Source: Streptomyces hygroscopicus (GTDB taxonomy: Bacteria; Actinomycetota; Actinomycetes; Streptomycetales; Streptomycetaceae). Taken from it: a DNA stretch of 64,000 nucleotides. How positions within the stretch are numbered: position 1 is the first letter of the stretch; every line of letters begins with the position of its first letter. Of this stretch, positions 52,167-61,877 are shown piece after piece. The translations under genes were made by a program, and so were the position numbers. The notes beneath the pieces are model-generated. The model was given only the letters and a program-made list of their open reading frames with translations. It had not been told where the DNA came from and made no database searches. The DNA lies in the NCBI GenBank assembly GCA_002021875.1, contig CP018627.1:1116001-1180000 (forward strand), written 5' to 3'.

Positions 52167-52862
52167 TCAGCCGAGCTTCTTGAGCAGTTCGTCCGCGAGC
52201 GGGCCGGAGGAGGCCGGGTTCTGGCCGGTGATCACATTGCGGTCGACTTCCACATGCGGTGCGAAGGGCTCGCCGACCCGCACCGTCAGGCCCGCCTCGG
52301 TCAGGCGGTCCTGCAAAAGCCACTTGGCCTTGTCGGCGTTGCCGGCCATCGTCTCCTCCTCGTTGGTGAAGGCGGTGATCCGGTAGCCGGCGTAGGCGTG
52401 GGTGCCGTCCTCGGTGACCGCCGCCAGCAGCGCCGCCGGGCCGTGGCAGACCACGCTCACCGGCATACCGCTCCGTACCGCCTGGGTGAGGATCCGGCCC
52501 GAGTCGGCATCGACCGCGAGGTCCTCCATGGGGCCGTGGCCACCGGGGACGTGGACGGCGTCGTATTCGTCCAGGCGCACCTCGCTCAGCGCGATGGGGG
52601 CCCGGAATTCGGCGGCGGTCTCGGCGACGCTCCTGATCCTGGCGGCGTTCTCCGGGCCGCCGTTGGCCTCGGGGCTGAGGCTGGCGGCGTCGACGGGCGG
52701 GACGACACCGCCCGGGGTGGCCACGGTGATCTCGTGGCCCGCGGCCTTGAACGCCTCATAGGGGGCAACGGCCTCATCGGCCCAGTAGCCGGTGGGGTGC
52801 TTGGTACCGTCGGCCAGTGTCCACTGGTCGGCACCGGTCATCACGAACAGGATCTTCGCCAT
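52167..52862 (-). CDS. DJ-1/PfpI family protein (Hsp31-like, type 1 glutamine amidotransferase fold)
   Basis: 231 aa from ATG 52862; GTG 52868 would overlap the GAGGAG ribosome site. The nucleophile elbow VVCHGPAAL places Cys139, and YDAVHVPGGHGPMEDL supplies the conserved acidic region and oxyanion loop. The length and the TGYWADEAVAPYEAFKAAGH N-terminus match Hsp31/glyoxalase III-like members, which handle methylglyoxal or protein damage. It is divergent from the LysR gene that probably controls it. Confidence 0.92.
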   Translation of the reverse strand: MAKILFVMTGADQWTLADGTKHPTGYWADEAVAPYEAFKAAGHEITVATPGGVVPPVDAASLSPEANGGPENAARIRSVAETAAEFRAPIALSEVRLDEYDAVHVPGGHGPMEDLAVDADSGRILTQAVRSGMPVSVVCHGPAALLAAVTEDGTHAYAGYRITAFTNEEETMAGNADKAKWLLQDRLTEAGLTVRVGEPFAPHVEVDRNVITGQNPASSGPLADELLKKLG

Positions 52863-52977
52863 ACTCACTCCTCGGTGCGATCACCCGCCGTACGTGTGAT
52901 CGCTGGGATCTCCTGGGGCGTTGCCGCCCCCATGTGTCGCCGCCGTCCTGGCGGCGTGCTCGAAGGTAGATCCACTG

Positions 52978-53028
52978 GGCATCGAAATGCCAATAGGCGA
53001 GTCGATCGTCGGCATCGGGATTCCGATG
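52978..53028. promoter_or_regulatory. Two palindromes between divergent DJ-1-like and lysR genes
   Basis: GGCATCGAAATGCC (52978-52991) and CATCGGGATTCCGATG (53013-53028) are perfect inverted repeats 36 bp apart, centre to centre. LysR-type regulators usually bind such paired recognition and activation sites between divergent genes. Confidence 0.6.
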
Positions 53029-53064
53029 GAAGGAAGAGCCGTACGCCTCTCTATGCTGGGCGGC

Positions 53065-54021
53065 ATGGAGGACGGAACACCCCAGGACGGCGACCTCGTC
53101 ATCGGCGGCGGGCGGACACCGCCGCCTGCCGATCTGAATCTGCTGCGCACCTTTCTGGCCGTCTACCGCTCCGGCTCGTTCACCGCCGCGGCGCCGCTGC
53201 TCGGGCTCTCTCAACCGACTGTCACCGCCCAGATCCGCACCCTGGAGCAGCAGACCGGGCGCGAGTTGTTCACCCGGCTGCCGCGCGGTGCGGAACCCAC
53301 TCACCTCGCTCACGATCTGGCCGGGCAGATCGCCGGTCCACTCGACGCCCTCGCCTCCCTCGGCGGCCGCAGCACCGTACTCACCGGACGCGCCATCCCG
53401 GTCCATCTGGCCGGGCCGGCCGAGTTGTTGTGCGCCCGCGCCCTGCCCGCGCTCGCCTCGCTGGTCGCCGAGGGTCTGCGGCTGCGGATCACGATGGGGC
53501 TGACCGATCCGCTGCTGGACGCGCTGGGTGCGGGACACCACGATCTCGTGATCGCCACCAGACGCCCCGGCGGCCGCGCGCTGACCTCGCTGCCGCTGGC
53601 GGACGAGGACTATGTGCTGGTCGCCTCGCCCGACTGGGCCCGGCGCATCGGGGAGCGGCTGGCGGCCGACGGGCCGTGTGCCGCCGTCCGTGACGTACCG
53701 CTGATCACGTACGCGGAGGACCTCCCCATCGCCCGCCGGTACTGGCGCAATGTCTTCGGCAAGCGGCTCACCGCGCAGGCCGCGGTGACCGTGCCGGATC
53801 TGCGCGGGGCCGTGTCGGCCGTCGCCGCGGGCGCGGGCTACAGCGTGCTCCCCCGCTACCTGTGCCAGGACGAACTCACGTCCGGCGGGCTGGTCCTGCT
53901 CCATGAGCCCGATGAGCCGCCGCTCAACACCCTCTTCCTCGTACAGCGGCCGGGGGCCGACGCCAACCCGGACGTGGCCCGGGTCCGCGAGCGGCTTCAG
54001 CGCGCCGCCCGCACCTGGTAA
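53065..54021 (+). CDS. LysR family transcriptional regulator
   Basis: 318 aa from ATG 53065; ATG 53053 is an alternative. Winged helix LNLLRTFLAVYRSGSFTAAA, PLLGLSQPTVTAQIRTLEQQ, TGRELFTRLPRG. The effector domain has LRLRITMGLTDPLLDALGAG and the late VPDLRGAVSAVAAGAGYSVL. The upstream reading frame runs through the palindromes and is not coding. It is the likely regulator of the divergent DJ-1-like gene. Confidence 0.92.
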   Translation: MEDGTPQDGDLVIGGGRTPPPADLNLLRTFLAVYRSGSFTAAAPLLGLSQPTVTAQIRTLEQQTGRELFTRLPRGAEPTHLAHDLAGQIAGPLDALASLGGRSTVLTGRAIPVHLAGPAELLCARALPALASLVAEGLRLRITMGLTDPLLDALGAGHHDLVIATRRPGGRALTSLPLADEDYVLVASPDWARRIGERLAADGPCAAVRDVPLITYAEDLPIARRYWRNVFGKRLTAQAAVTVPDLRGAVSAVAAGAGYSVLPRYLCQDELTSGGLVLLHEPDEPPLNTLFLVQRPGADANPDVARVRERLQRAARTW

Positions 54022-54053
54022 CGCGCACGCATCAGGGAAATCCGCCGGGCGCG

Positions 54054-54770
54054 TCACCCTCCGCCACTCGGTGAGGACTGGTCCACCATGCCGTGCTCCC
54101 AGGCCCAGGCCGCGATCTCGACGCGGTTGCGGGCGGCCAGTTTGCGCTGGACGTTGCCGAGGTGGGTCTTGACCGTGGACAGGGTGACATGCAGATCGAC
54201 GGCCACTTCCTCATTGGTACGGCCGCGGGCGACCCGCCGGACCACCTCGCGTTCACGCTGGGTCAGCGGCTCGATCAGACCCTCCGGCCCGCCCCTCCCC
54301 CGGCCGGCCGGACGGGCCTCGGAGGGGGCCGACCGGTCGCGGTGGGGTCCTATGTGCGCGAGCAGGCGGACGGTCACCGACGGGGAGATCAGGGAGTTGC
54401 CCGAGGCCGCGGCCCGCACCGCTTCGGTGAGCAGGCCGGGCGCGCCGTCCTTGAGCAGAAAGCCGCACGCGCCGTTGCGCAGCGCCCGGTAGACGTACTC
54501 ATCGAGGTCGAAGGTGGTGGCGATGAGGACGTTGAGGGGGTCCGGCACATCGGGCCCGGCAAGGAGCCGGGTGGCCTCCAGACCATCCAGCTCGGGCATA
54601 CGGATGTCCAGGAGGCAGACGTCGGGCCGCAGCCGCCGGGCCTGCTCGACCGCCTCGACACCGGTCGCCGCCTGGGCGACCACCCGCATGTCCGGTTGGG
54701 AGTCCAGAATCATGCGGAAGGCGGCACGGACCATCTCCTGGTCGTCGGCGATGAGCACCTGGATCGTCAT
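54054..54770 (-). CDS. NarL/FixJ family response regulator
   Basis: 238 aa from ATG 54770 (ATG 54779 is also in frame). Receiver domain TIQVLIADDQEMVRAAFRMI with phospho-acceptor Asp in RPDVCLLDIRMPELDG, then a LuxR helix-turn-helix (LTQREREVVRRVARGRTNEE, VAVDLHVTLSTVKTHLGNVQ). It partners the sensor kinase encoded just upstream on the same strand. Confidence 0.93.
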   Translation of the reverse strand: MTIQVLIADDQEMVRAAFRMILDSQPDMRVVAQAATGVEAVEQARRLRPDVCLLDIRMPELDGLEATRLLAGPDVPDPLNVLIATTFDLDEYVYRALRNGACGFLLKDGAPGLLTEAVRAAASGNSLISPSVTVRLLAHIGPHRDRSAPSEARPAGRGRGGPEGLIEPLTQREREVVRRVARGRTNEEVAVDLHVTLSTVKTHLGNVQRKLAARNRVEIAAWAWEHGMVDQSSPSGGG

Positions 54771-54799
54771 GTCATGCATGATCGCAGGCGCGCGGGCCG

Positions 54800-56116
54800 T
54801 CAGCCGGAGGAGGCCACGTTCGGGGCCACCTTGCCCAGGGTCGGCGCGTACGCGCTGTCCGCCGTGTTCGCCTTGTTCGCGCTATCCGCCCTATTCGCCT
54901 TGTTCAACGGGAGGACCGCCACGACGTGCCAGCCGCCGCCGTCCCGTGGCCCAGTGGTGATACGCCCATTGACCTTCTCGACCCGCTCGGCCAGGCCGAC
55001 CAGACCGTAGCCGCTCCCCTCGACCGACCGCTCGGCTGCGGGCGAGGCGCCACCCTGCCCGTCGTCCACGACCGACACCTCCAGTTGTTCCGGGGCGCCG
55101 GGCCGTACACCGATCCGCACCTCGACCCGGCCGACCCCGGTGGCATGCTTGCGTACATTGGTCAGCGACTCCTGCACCACCCGGTGGACGGTGGTGAGGA
55201 TGCCGGGCGGCAGCGGCCGGTCGGCGAGTTCCGGGGCGAGGGTCAGCTCGGCGGGCGGCCCCACCTCGGAGAACTCCTCGGTGAGGTCACGCAGACCGCG
55301 CAGCCCCGCCGGATCACCCGTGGGCCGGGTCGTGGCGGAGGCGGTGGTGTGGTCCCGCAGGCTGGAGACCATGGCGCGCATCGACCCCAGCGCCTGGGAT
55401 CCGGCCCGCTCGATCTGGGCGAGCATCCGGTCCAGGTCCTCCGGGGACTGGGTGTGACCGGCCGCGGCCGTGAAGCGCGCGGCCTTGGTCTGCGCGACGA
55501 TCGCCGTCACGTGGTGGGCCACGAAATCGTGCAACTCCCGTGCGTGTTCGAGGCGTTGCCCCTGCCGGATGGCTTCGCGCTCCCGCTCCCGCAGCGTGTC
55601 GTACAGACGCAGACACAGCCCCACCATCACCATGAACGGCACGGCGCAGACCGCGATGACGGCGATCAGATTCAGCAGGTTGCTGTTCCTCTCCTCGATC
55701 CGCAGGGGAAGAACCACGGCGGCGAGTGTGGATCCCGCGGCCAGTCCGGCCGCTCGCAGGGGCGGGCAGCGCCGTACGGCGCGGGTGATGAGCAGCAGCA
55801 GCACACCCAGCTCCACCAGGCCCGGGGTGTTCGGGGGACGCTGGGACAGCTGCGCTTCCACCAAGGTCAGCGCGCAGGAGACGGCCGCCGCGCCGATGGC
55901 GCAGCGCGCGAAGAGGCGTTCCGGCACGGCGAGCGCGGCCAGGCACAGCACCCCGGACACCATCGTCGCCGCGGCCATCGGCGGATGCGGCGCGTTCAGC
56001 CCCTCCAGGACCACGAGGACGACCAGACTGACGCCGACCAGGCCCAGCCACAGATGCCGGAAACGGAAGCGGGACCCGGACAGGGACCGGAAGCGGGACC
56101 GGAACTCGGAGATCAT
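54800..56116 (-). CDS. Sensor histidine kinase (HisKA_3, NarL-type partner)
   Basis: 438 aa. Several membrane helices fill residues ~20-170. The dimerisation helix has HARELHDFVAHHVTAIVAQT with phospho-acceptor His196. The ATPase domain shows VVQESLTNVRKHA (N box), VVDDGQGG and GSGYGLVGLAERV. After the usual TVAVLPL-type end, the tail is odd: two 9-residue repeats NKAN(R/T)ADSA, encoded by tandem 27-bp DNA (54851-54904), then YAPTLGKVAPNVASSG. Its signal is unknown. The divergent FtsX-like permease may be its target. Confidence 0.92.
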   Translation of the reverse strand: MISEFRSRFRSLSGSRFRFRHLWLGLVGVSLVVLVVLEGLNAPHPPMAAATMVSGVLCLAALAVPERLFARCAIGAAAVSCALTLVEAQLSQRPPNTPGLVELGVLLLLITRAVRRCPPLRAAGLAAGSTLAAVVLPLRIEERNSNLLNLIAVIAVCAVPFMVMVGLCLRLYDTLREREREAIRQGQRLEHARELHDFVAHHVTAIVAQTKAARFTAAAGHTQSPEDLDRMLAQIERAGSQALGSMRAMVSSLRDHTTASATTRPTGDPAGLRGLRDLTEEFSEVGPPAELTLAPELADRPLPPGILTTVHRVVQESLTNVRKHATGVGRVEVRIGVRPGAPEQLEVSVVDDGQGGASPAAERSVEGSGYGLVGLAERVEKVNGRITTGPRDGGGWHVVAVLPLNKANRADSANKANTADSAYAPTLGKVAPNVASSG

Positions 56117-56319
56117 GGCAGGTCACGCTACGGCCCGGCCGCCGTCGCCACATCAGACTTTCGGCCGAGGAAGCCGGGGAAGGTGCGCGGATCGCTTCGG
56201 CAATCCGGTGGATCCGCCGCGCCGCGCTCTCGCGAAGGATGGCATCCGGGGCGGCCGGAGAGCGCTCGAGCGCGATGCGCCACGCCCCTTCCGACCGTTG
56301 TCCCTTCCGAAGGCCGTCG

Positions 56320-58845
56320 ATGTTCCGCACCGCTCTGCGCACCCTCCGATCCCATCGGCTCCGTTTCGCGATGCCCGCCCTCGCCGTCGTGCTCGGCGTG
56401 GCCTTCGTGACCGGGTCGCTGCTCTACGGCGACTCCGTCCAAGCGGCCGTGAACCGCGCACACTCCAACTCCCAGCCCGATGCGTCCGTCTCGATCACCG
56501 AGGACTCCTCTGCCGCGGACTCCTCCGAAGCACACCCGCTCGATGACGCGCTTCTGCGGCGGCTGCGGGCGCTGCCGTCGGCGGCCGCGGCACGCGGTGT
56601 GGTGGAGGGCCCCTCGTTCCTCGTCGGCTCCGACGGCACTCTGGTGGGCGATCTCTACCAGGCCGCGGGCGTCAACTACGTCCCCGACGAGAGCGGCAAG
56701 GACGTCCGCTATCCGCTCACCGCGGGCCACGGACCCCGTGGCGCCAACGAGATCGCCGTCGACCGGCGGACCGCCGAGCGCGCCGGGTACCGGGTGGGTG
56801 CCAAGGTGCGCATCGTCGTGGGCGGCACGGCCCGCGACGCACGGCTGGTCGGCGTCTTCACCGCCCATGACAGCCGTGTGGACTCCGGCGGTACGCTCAC
56901 CGCCTTCGACACCGGCACCGCACAACGGCACTTCGCCCCCACGCCGAACGGCTACTCGGCGATCACCCTGACCGCCGCCGACGGCACATCGGATGCCCAA
57001 CTCGCCCAGCAGGCACAGAAGTTGCTGCCGTCCGGGCTGCGGGCGGTCACCCGCGCGGATCTGGAATCCGATACCGCCTCCGAGGAGGACACGGACAAGC
57101 TCACCACACTGCTGCTGAGCTTCGCCGGCGTCGCCCTGTTCGTCTCCACCTTCCTGGTCGCCAACACCTTCACCATGCTCAGCGCGGCCCGTGCCCGGGA
57201 ACACGCGCTGCTGCGGGCGGTCGGCGCCACCAGGAACCACGTGATGCGGATGGTCCTGGCCGAGGCCGCCCTGGTCGGCACGGCCGCCTCGGCCATCGGT
57301 TACGGGCTGGGCATCGGTGCCGCGAACCTGATGGGCAGCCTGTTCGACGCCTCCGGTGTGGGGGGTGCCACCGTACAGGCGCTGTCCGCCAAACCGCTTC
57401 TCGCGGCCTTCGCCGTCGGCATCGGCGTCACCGTCCTCGCCGCCTACGTCCCGGCCCGCCGAGCGGCGGCCGTACCGCCCGTGGCGGCACTGCGGACCGT
57501 CCAGCCGTCCACCGCCACCTCGCTGCGCCGCCGCAACACCATCGGGCTGATCGTCACCGCGTGCGGGGCGCTGCTGGTCGCCGCCGCCGTCGGCGAGCCG
57601 AACCTCCTCTTCGGCGCCGCGCCCCTGCTGCTGGTCGGTCTGATCGTCCTCACCCCGCTGCTCGCCCTGGGCGTCACCGGGCTGCTGCGGTCCCCGCTGA
57701 CCCGGCTGGCGGGCATCCGGGGCAAGCTGGCGGTGGAGAACGCCCGCCGCAATCCGCGGCGTACGGCGGCCACGGCGACCACCCTGATGGTCGGTCTGGC
57801 GATGGTCACCGCCGTCACCGTGGCCGTTACCTCGGTGAACCGCTTCGACGAGCAGGAGGTGGACGGCTCCATGACCTCGGACCTGCGGATCACGGCCGTC
57901 GACTTCGGGGAGATCGGCGAGGACACGGCGGCCCGGGTGGGGCGGCTCGCCGACGCCGAGGCCGCCACACCCGTCATCCACACCTACCTCGACGTCCCCC
58001 ACAAGACGTTCCTGGAGGTCACCGCGGTCGACCCCGCCGCGGTGGAACGTGCGGCGTCGCTGTCCGTCCGCGAGGGGTCGCTGGACCGCCTCGGCCATGG
58101 CATCGCCGTCACCGAGGAACTGGCCGCCGCCCACGGCTGGCGGCTCGGCTCCCGCGTCAGCGGCACCTTCACCGGCGCGAGCGCGCGTACGCCGGGCACC
58201 CCGACGAGCCTGCCGGTCGTGGCGATCTACGACGGCCCGGACGATCTGACCCCCGCCCTCGTCTCCGACCGCGCCCTGCCGCGTCCGGCCGGCGCCGAGG
58301 ACCGGCCGACCATCAGCTCGGTCCTGGTCAAGGCCGCCCCCGGCCGCACCGCCGCGCTCCGGGAGGAGATCCGGCGCACCCTGGACAACCCGGCGCTGCT
58401 CGTCCAGGACCACGCCGACGCGCGGGCCGCCGCCACCGCGCGGACCGCGCCGTTCCTGAACATCATGTACGCCATGCTCAGCGTCACCGTGCTGATCGGC
58501 GCCCTCGGGGTGGTCAACACCATGGGCATGGCCGTGTTCGAGCGGGTGCGGGAGATCGGACTTCTGCGGGCCATCGGGCTGGACCGCGCCGACGTGGGAT
58601 CGGTGCTGCGCCTGGAGTCGGTGACCATCTCGCTCTTCGGCTCCGCGCTCGGTGTCGTCGCCGGTACGGCCATCGGCGCGGCGGCCGTCCTCGGCCAGGA
58701 GGTCGTTCCGCTCGTCATCCCCTGGGACCGGGCGGCCCTCTTCTTCGTCGCGAGCGCCGCGATCGGTGTTCTCGCCTCGCTCTGGCCGGGGCGTCAGGCC
58801 GCCCGCATCCCGATGCTGGAGGCCATCGGCGCGGACACCGAATGA
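56320..58845 (+). CDS. FtsX-like ABC transporter permease (MacB type), no ATPase neighbour
   Basis: 841 aa from ATG 56320. Two FtsX/MacB-type repeats: an N-terminal helix (FAMPALAVVLGVAFVTGSLL), a large extracellular domain, helices near LTTLLLSFAGVALFVSTFLV, a second membrane-extracellular block from NARRNPRRTAATATTLMVGL, and the final ALGVVNTMGMAVFERVREIG. In Streptomyces such permeases normally follow their ATPase gene. Here the gene upstream is a divergent kinase and none follows, so the ATPase is missing or elsewhere. A two-component system next door fits a peptide-antibiotic sensing and detox module. Confidence 0.9.
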   Translation: MFRTALRTLRSHRLRFAMPALAVVLGVAFVTGSLLYGDSVQAAVNRAHSNSQPDASVSITEDSSAADSSEAHPLDDALLRRLRALPSAAAARGVVEGPSFLVGSDGTLVGDLYQAAGVNYVPDESGKDVRYPLTAGHGPRGANEIAVDRRTAERAGYRVGAKVRIVVGGTARDARLVGVFTAHDSRVDSGGTLTAFDTGTAQRHFAPTPNGYSAITLTAADGTSDAQLAQQAQKLLPSGLRAVTRADLESDTASEEDTDKLTTLLLSFAGVALFVSTFLVANTFTMLSAARAREHALLRAVGATRNHVMRMVLAEAALVGTAASAIGYGLGIGAANLMGSLFDASGVGGATVQALSAKPLLAAFAVGIGVTVLAAYVPARRAAAVPPVAALRTVQPSTATSLRRRNTIGLIVTACGALLVAAAVGEPNLLFGAAPLLLVGLIVLTPLLALGVTGLLRSPLTRLAGIRGKLAVENARRNPRRTAATATTLMVGLAMVTAVTVAVTSVNRFDEQEVDGSMTSDLRITAVDFGEIGEDTAARVGRLADAEAATPVIHTYLDVPHKTFLEVTAVDPAAVERAASLSVREGSLDRLGHGIAVTEELAAAHGWRLGSRVSGTFTGASARTPGTPTSLPVVAIYDGPDDLTPALVSDRALPRPAGAEDRPTISSVLVKAAPGRTAALREEIRRTLDNPALLVQDHADARAAATARTAPFLNIMYAMLSVTVLIGALGVVNTMGMAVFERVREIGLLRAIGLDRADVGSVLRLESVTISLFGSALGVVAGTAIGAAAVLGQEVVPLVIPWDRAALFFVASAAIGVLASLWPGRQAARIPMLEAIGADTE

Positions 58846-58884
58846 CCGGCGCGGCGGCGGACGCCGAGGACGCGGGGTGAGCGG

Positions 58885-59736
58885 TCAGGCGGCGTCGATC
58901 AGGGCCAGGTCCGGGGGGACCAGCGTGGTCGACATCATCAGGGCGCGGATGAGGTGGTCGTTGAGCGCGTTGCCGACCGGCTCACCGACCTCCTCGCGGG
59001 TCAGCCAGGGCACTCCGTCCCGGGACAGCATCATGCGGACCCGGTTGACCAGGTGCTCGACGCGCTTTTCCCGCCAGCCCTCGCCTGGGCGCAACTCCGC
59101 GAGCTGGGCGGCCGTCTGCTTCCAGGTGAGGGGCTGCGGCCGGGGTTCGTGGAGCAGATACCGCTGGCCGAGGACGACGAGCGCGAGCTTCTCCTCGTCG
59201 GTGAGCACCCATACCCGAGGCGGGCGGGTGACCTCCCCGGGCAGGGCTACGGGCCGCTCGGCCTCGGGGCCGCTGACGAAGACCTCCAGCAGATGCTCAC
59301 GGTCGCGCGAGCCCCGGACGAACAGCGGGGTGTAGCCGCTTTCGAGGGGCAGCGGCTCCTCCCCCGTGAAGAGCAGCCGGGTCGGGAAGCGGAGGGGCAG
59401 CCGGCCGCTGTTGGCGACCCACCAGCGGCCATGGCGGTGGGTCAGTCTGCCCTGGCAGCGGCTGACCTGGGGGTCGTCCTCGCCCACACAGACATGCACC
59501 TCGGGGCGGTTCCGCCCGAAGAGCAGCTCACGGCCGTCGCCGGGGCCCAGGGTCATGCCACCGGTCAGCGCGAGGGCGAAGGCGGTGCCCGGCACCGGCG
59601 CGGTCACACCGCGGGCCAGGCTGCCGTGTGCGGCGGGCAGGAGACGGCCGCCGGCGGCGGGACGGCCGGTGGCGGGGTGGCGGGCGGCGGGGGCCCGGCC
59701 GGTGGTGCGGCGGTCGCTGCCGGGAGGTGTGGTCAT
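58885..59736 (-). CDS. FHA-domain protein, partner of the Ser/Thr kinase
   Basis: 283 aa. A proline/arginine-rich N-terminus of about 50 residues precedes an FHA-like phosphothreonine-binding region (LLFGRNRPEVHVCVGEDDPQ, VSRCQGRLTHRHGRWWVAN). The C-terminal half is helical (EEKLALVVLGQRYLLHEP, WREKRVEHLVNRVRMMLSRD) and may be a winged-helix output domain. Its ATG overlaps the kinase stop as ATGA, so it is probably a direct reader or substrate of that kinase. Confidence 0.85.
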   Translation of the reverse strand: MTTPPGSDRRTTGRAPAARHPATGRPAAGGRLLPAAHGSLARGVTAPVPGTAFALALTGGMTLGPGDGRELLFGRNRPEVHVCVGEDDPQVSRCQGRLTHRHGRWWVANSGRLPLRFPTRLLFTGEEPLPLESGYTPLFVRGSRDREHLLEVFVSGPEAERPVALPGEVTRPPRVWVLTDEEKLALVVLGQRYLLHEPRPQPLTWKQTAAQLAELRPGEGWREKRVEHLVNRVRMMLSRDGVPWLTREEVGEPVGNALNDHLIRALMMSTTLVPPDLALIDAA

Positions 59737-61691
59737 GAGCTCGGGAGTTTCTTCGCGGCCGTGGCGGCGAGCGCCTTGGCGGTCTGGCAGAGCTTTGCGG
59801 TGGGCTTCGGCCCGTAGACGTTCAACGACATCAACTCGACGGTGTCGTCACCGAGGTAGTTGCGGTACGAGCGGTGCAGCATCCGGACGAGGCATGAGTC
59901 GTCGTCCCACTCCTCCGGGGACACGGAGCTCAACTTCCCGTCGATCTCCGTGCGTTGCCCGTCCTCCGGGGAGAAATCATTGTCTCGGGTGAACTCCAGC
60001 TCCACTCCCGCGTCGTCCGAGCCGTCCGCCCACTCGCACCGCCAGTCCCCGAAGCCCGGGTCGCGGTCCTTCACCCGGACATCGGCGATCCGCTGGAGCT
60101 CGTCGCCGTCCAGCAGCCGGCATGCGTGTTCGCGGACCAGGGAGCTCGCGACCGGCTGCCCCGAGCGCCGGGGGACCTGGCCGCGGTCCAGCACACTGAT
60201 CGCGTAGTCGGTGGCGGCGTCGCCCAGTTGGCACGGGTCGGGTGCCGGGGTGTCCAGCCGCTCGGCGATGATCCAGATCTGCATCCGGTCGGCGGAGGCT
60301 ATGTTCCGCACGCACTCGTCCCCCTCGCGCTGGAACGCGCCGACGGTGACGTTGCCGATCCTTCGGGTGGGCGCGTCGCCGCCCGGCTCCGGCGGGTCGG
60401 CGTCAAAGTTGAGCTGGACGTCGGCGATGTCATCGCCGCTTTCGCCGTGCAGCAGGACATCGCATCGATCGACCTCGCCGTAGTCCGGGTCGATGACGGT
60501 CTCGCCGAAGCGGCTGAGCGATGCGGCGTTGAGCAGCTTGCAGGGGTCGGCCGTCCGCGCGTCGCCCACGGTGCCGGCCCGTCCCGCCTGTGACAGCGCG
60601 TCGGCCGTGCCGGACGCGCCACGCCCGCCGTCCTGCCCGGACCGGCCGCTCTCGTCCGAGTGCCCGCCGCCCCAGGGGCCGAAGAGGGCGGCCCAGACGA
60701 CCAGGGCCGCGGCGGTGCCCACCGCGGTCGCGGTGATCACCACCCGGCGGCTCGGGCGGCGCCACGCCCCTCGGACCGACGGCGGCAGCAGCAGCCGCAT
60801 CGTGAAAGGGGTGCGGTCCAGTGTGTCGCCGTCGTGCGGGTCCTCGTGCGGGTCCTCGTGGGTGTCCTCGATGTGTTCGAGATGGGGGGACGACGGGGCG
60901 ACCCGCCGCAGCAGCCGTGCGGCCTGATCGGCGGCGGGGCGCCGCTTCGGCTCCACGTTCAGCAGCGCGGTGAGCGGGTCAACCAGCGGACCGGCCCGGT
61001 GCGGGGTCTCGATACAGCCCTCGATGGCCCGCGCCACATAGGCCATGGGGTGCGATGCCTCGCCGTACGGGGACCGTCCCTCGATCACCGCGTAGAGCGT
61101 CGCGCCCAGGGAGAAGACATCGGACTTCCGGTCGGCCGCGTCTCCCCTGGCCACCTCGGGCGGCAGATACGGCGGTTTGCCGCGCACCCCGCCCGTCCGG
61201 GTCATGGTGGCCTCGCTCCACAGCGCCCGGGAGATGCCGAAGTCGGTCAGCTTGGCGACGCCGTCCTCGGTGATCAGGACGTTCTCCGGGGTGACATCGC
61301 CGTGCACCACGCCCTCGGCATGCGACTTCGCCAGCGCGGTGGCGATCTGGCAGCCGATGGCGCCCGCCTCCTCGGGGGTGAGCGCACCACGGTCGCGCAC
61401 CATGTCGGCGAGGCTGCCCCCGGACACGTATTCCATGACGATCCAGCAGACCTCGGCCTCTTCCACGAAGTCGAACACCGAGACGATATGCGGATGGTGC
61501 AGCCGTGCGGCGTTGCGCGCCTCGTTGGTGAGTCGCAGCGCCGCGCGGTCGTCGTCCGGACGGGCACACTTCACCGCGACCTGGCGGTCCAGCAGCTCAT
61601 CGTGGGCCCGCCAGACGACGCCCATTCCGCCTCTCCCGATGGGCTCCTGGAGGAGATATCGGTCGGCGACCCTGTCACCGGCCTCCGCCAT
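59733..61691 (-). CDS. Membrane serine/threonine protein kinase (PknB-like)
   Basis: 652 aa from ATG 61691 (GTG 61700 and 61694 are also possible). Glycine loop IGRGGMGVVWRAHDELLDRQ, VAIK-type Lys in VAVKCARP, catalytic loop VVHGDVTPENVLI (HGD in place of HRD, so a non-RD kinase), DFGISR, and APE-like PPEVARGD. A single membrane helix (VVITATAVGTAAALVVWAAL) near residue 325 leads to an extracellular part with several Cys and DxR/W-rich blocks rather than PASTA repeats. It is probably a receptor kinase signalling to the FHA protein. Confidence 0.93.
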   Translation of the reverse strand: MAEAGDRVADRYLLQEPIGRGGMGVVWRAHDELLDRQVAVKCARPDDDRAALRLTNEARNAARLHHPHIVSVFDFVEEAEVCWIVMEYVSGGSLADMVRDRGALTPEEAGAIGCQIATALAKSHAEGVVHGDVTPENVLITEDGVAKLTDFGISRALWSEATMTRTGGVRGKPPYLPPEVARGDAADRKSDVFSLGATLYAVIEGRSPYGEASHPMAYVARAIEGCIETPHRAGPLVDPLTALLNVEPKRRPAADQAARLLRRVAPSSPHLEHIEDTHEDPHEDPHDGDTLDRTPFTMRLLLPPSVRGAWRRPSRRVVITATAVGTAAALVVWAALFGPWGGGHSDESGRSGQDGGRGASGTADALSQAGRAGTVGDARTADPCKLLNAASLSRFGETVIDPDYGEVDRCDVLLHGESGDDIADVQLNFDADPPEPGGDAPTRRIGNVTVGAFQREGDECVRNIASADRMQIWIIAERLDTPAPDPCQLGDAATDYAISVLDRGQVPRRSGQPVASSLVREHACRLLDGDELQRIADVRVKDRDPGFGDWRCEWADGSDDAGVELEFTRDNDFSPEDGQRTEIDGKLSSVSPEEWDDDSCLVRMLHRSYRNYLGDDTVELMSLNVYGPKPTAKLCQTAKALAATAAKKLPSS

Positions 61692-61877
61692 CACCCGCAC
61701 CCCCGCTACCCCGTTTCATCGCGCGAATCACGTTCCCGTGTCGCCACGGAGAGTACTTGGCCCCGACGTCGGTGGGTAGCGCTTCCCCTGGATGCCCCCG
61801 GAAAGAGGGAAGCCTCCGGCGCACGACGGTCGGTTCCCCGAGCCGACAGCCGGTCTTGGAGAGCGGTCTCATTCGGC

